Shown: positions 6,001 to 6,030 of the stretch, in pieces
Numbering within the stretch: position 1 is the first letter of the stretch
Layout of the letters: each line of letters opens with the position of its first letter
Assembly: GCA_028705905.1 (NCBI GenBank)
Contig: JAQWCP010000108.1
Location: 1-6,030 of the forward strand
Reading direction: 5' to 3'
Length of the DNA: 6,030 nt
Origin: Oscillospiraceae bacterium
GTDB taxonomy: Bacteria; Bacillota; Clostridia; Oscillospirales; Oscillospiraceae
The notes under the pieces: generated by a model
The model's input: the letters and a program-made list of their open reading frames with translations, nothing else
What the model was told of the DNA's origin: nothing
Databases searched by the model: none
Made by a program: the position numbers and the translations under genes

Positions 6001-6020
6001 CATGCCGCCATTGCGGCATG
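6001..6020 (-). repeat. GC-rich hairpin abutting the lysC ribosome site
   Basis: Perfect 8-bp arms, CATGCCGC (6001-6008) and GCGGCATG (6013-6020), enclose four bases. In the lysC message the stem ends directly against the AGGGGGG ribosome site. It has no following U run. It could be the last stem of a leader regulator, a hairpin between cotranscribed genes, or the coding end of an upstream gene; a TGA at 6002-6000 is a possible stop for one. The window ends too soon to decide. Confidence 0.5.
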
Positions 6021-6030
6021 GCTTCCGTTT

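Noticed and set aside
1..6030. Mobile elements, CRISPR arrays, toxin-antitoxin or defence genes
   Set aside because: No transposase or integrase fragments, no regularly spaced repeats and no unexplained coding stretch; every long coding region belongs to a familiar housekeeping or transport family.

Overview
The window reads as an ordinary piece of chromosome from a low-to-mid GC Gram-positive bacterium, most likely a member of Clostridia (Bacillota). The clues are strong AGGAGG-type ribosome sites, a Gram-positive-style lipoprotein amino-acid binding protein ahead of its permease and ATPase, a class II aspartokinase of about 406 residues with an internal start, and a gyrase-like B subunit of a divergent type that I associate with Clostridia. 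The genus cannot be fixed from the sequence alone.

Layout: (1) Positions 1-1962, minus strand, hold almost all of a type IIA DNA topoisomerase B subunit (GyrB/ParE-like). Its last few codons lie off the left edge. (2) Positions 1963-2321 are a divergent control region. It carries a near-consensus sigma-A promoter for the topoisomerase and a second promoter for the ABC operon. Each predicted transcript starts with, or very near, an inverted repeat. The repeat on the ABC side has a perfect ARG-box core (TGAAT-AAAT-ATTCA) at its centre, which suggests ArgR/AhrC control. (3) Positions 2322-4692, plus strand, form a three-gene polar amino-acid importer operon: lipoprotein binding protein, permease, ATPase. 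A stem-loop separates the first two genes, and the last two overlap by 11 nt. (4) Positions 4711-4755 are a 20-bp-stem terminator shared by two convergent units. (5) Positions 4761-5981, minus strand, encode aspartokinase (lysC), with a strong internal Shine-Dalgarno and ATG that should give a separate regulatory beta subunit. (6) Positions 6001-6020 hold a GC-rich hairpin abutting the lysC ribosome site.

How the genes work together: the importer probably brings in a basic amino acid. The binding protein captures it outside the membrane, the permease (probably a homodimer) conducts it, and the ATPase drives transport. Gene order matches the Bacillus arginine importer (artPQR). Aspartokinase makes the first committed step from aspartate to lysine, threonine, methionine and diaminopimelate. 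The topoisomerase is functionally unrelated housekeeping machinery.

I found no mobile element, CRISPR array, tRNA, rRNA or unknown gene cluster. The items most worth following are regulatory: the ARG-box palindrome, the paired 5'-end hairpins and the internal start in lysC.
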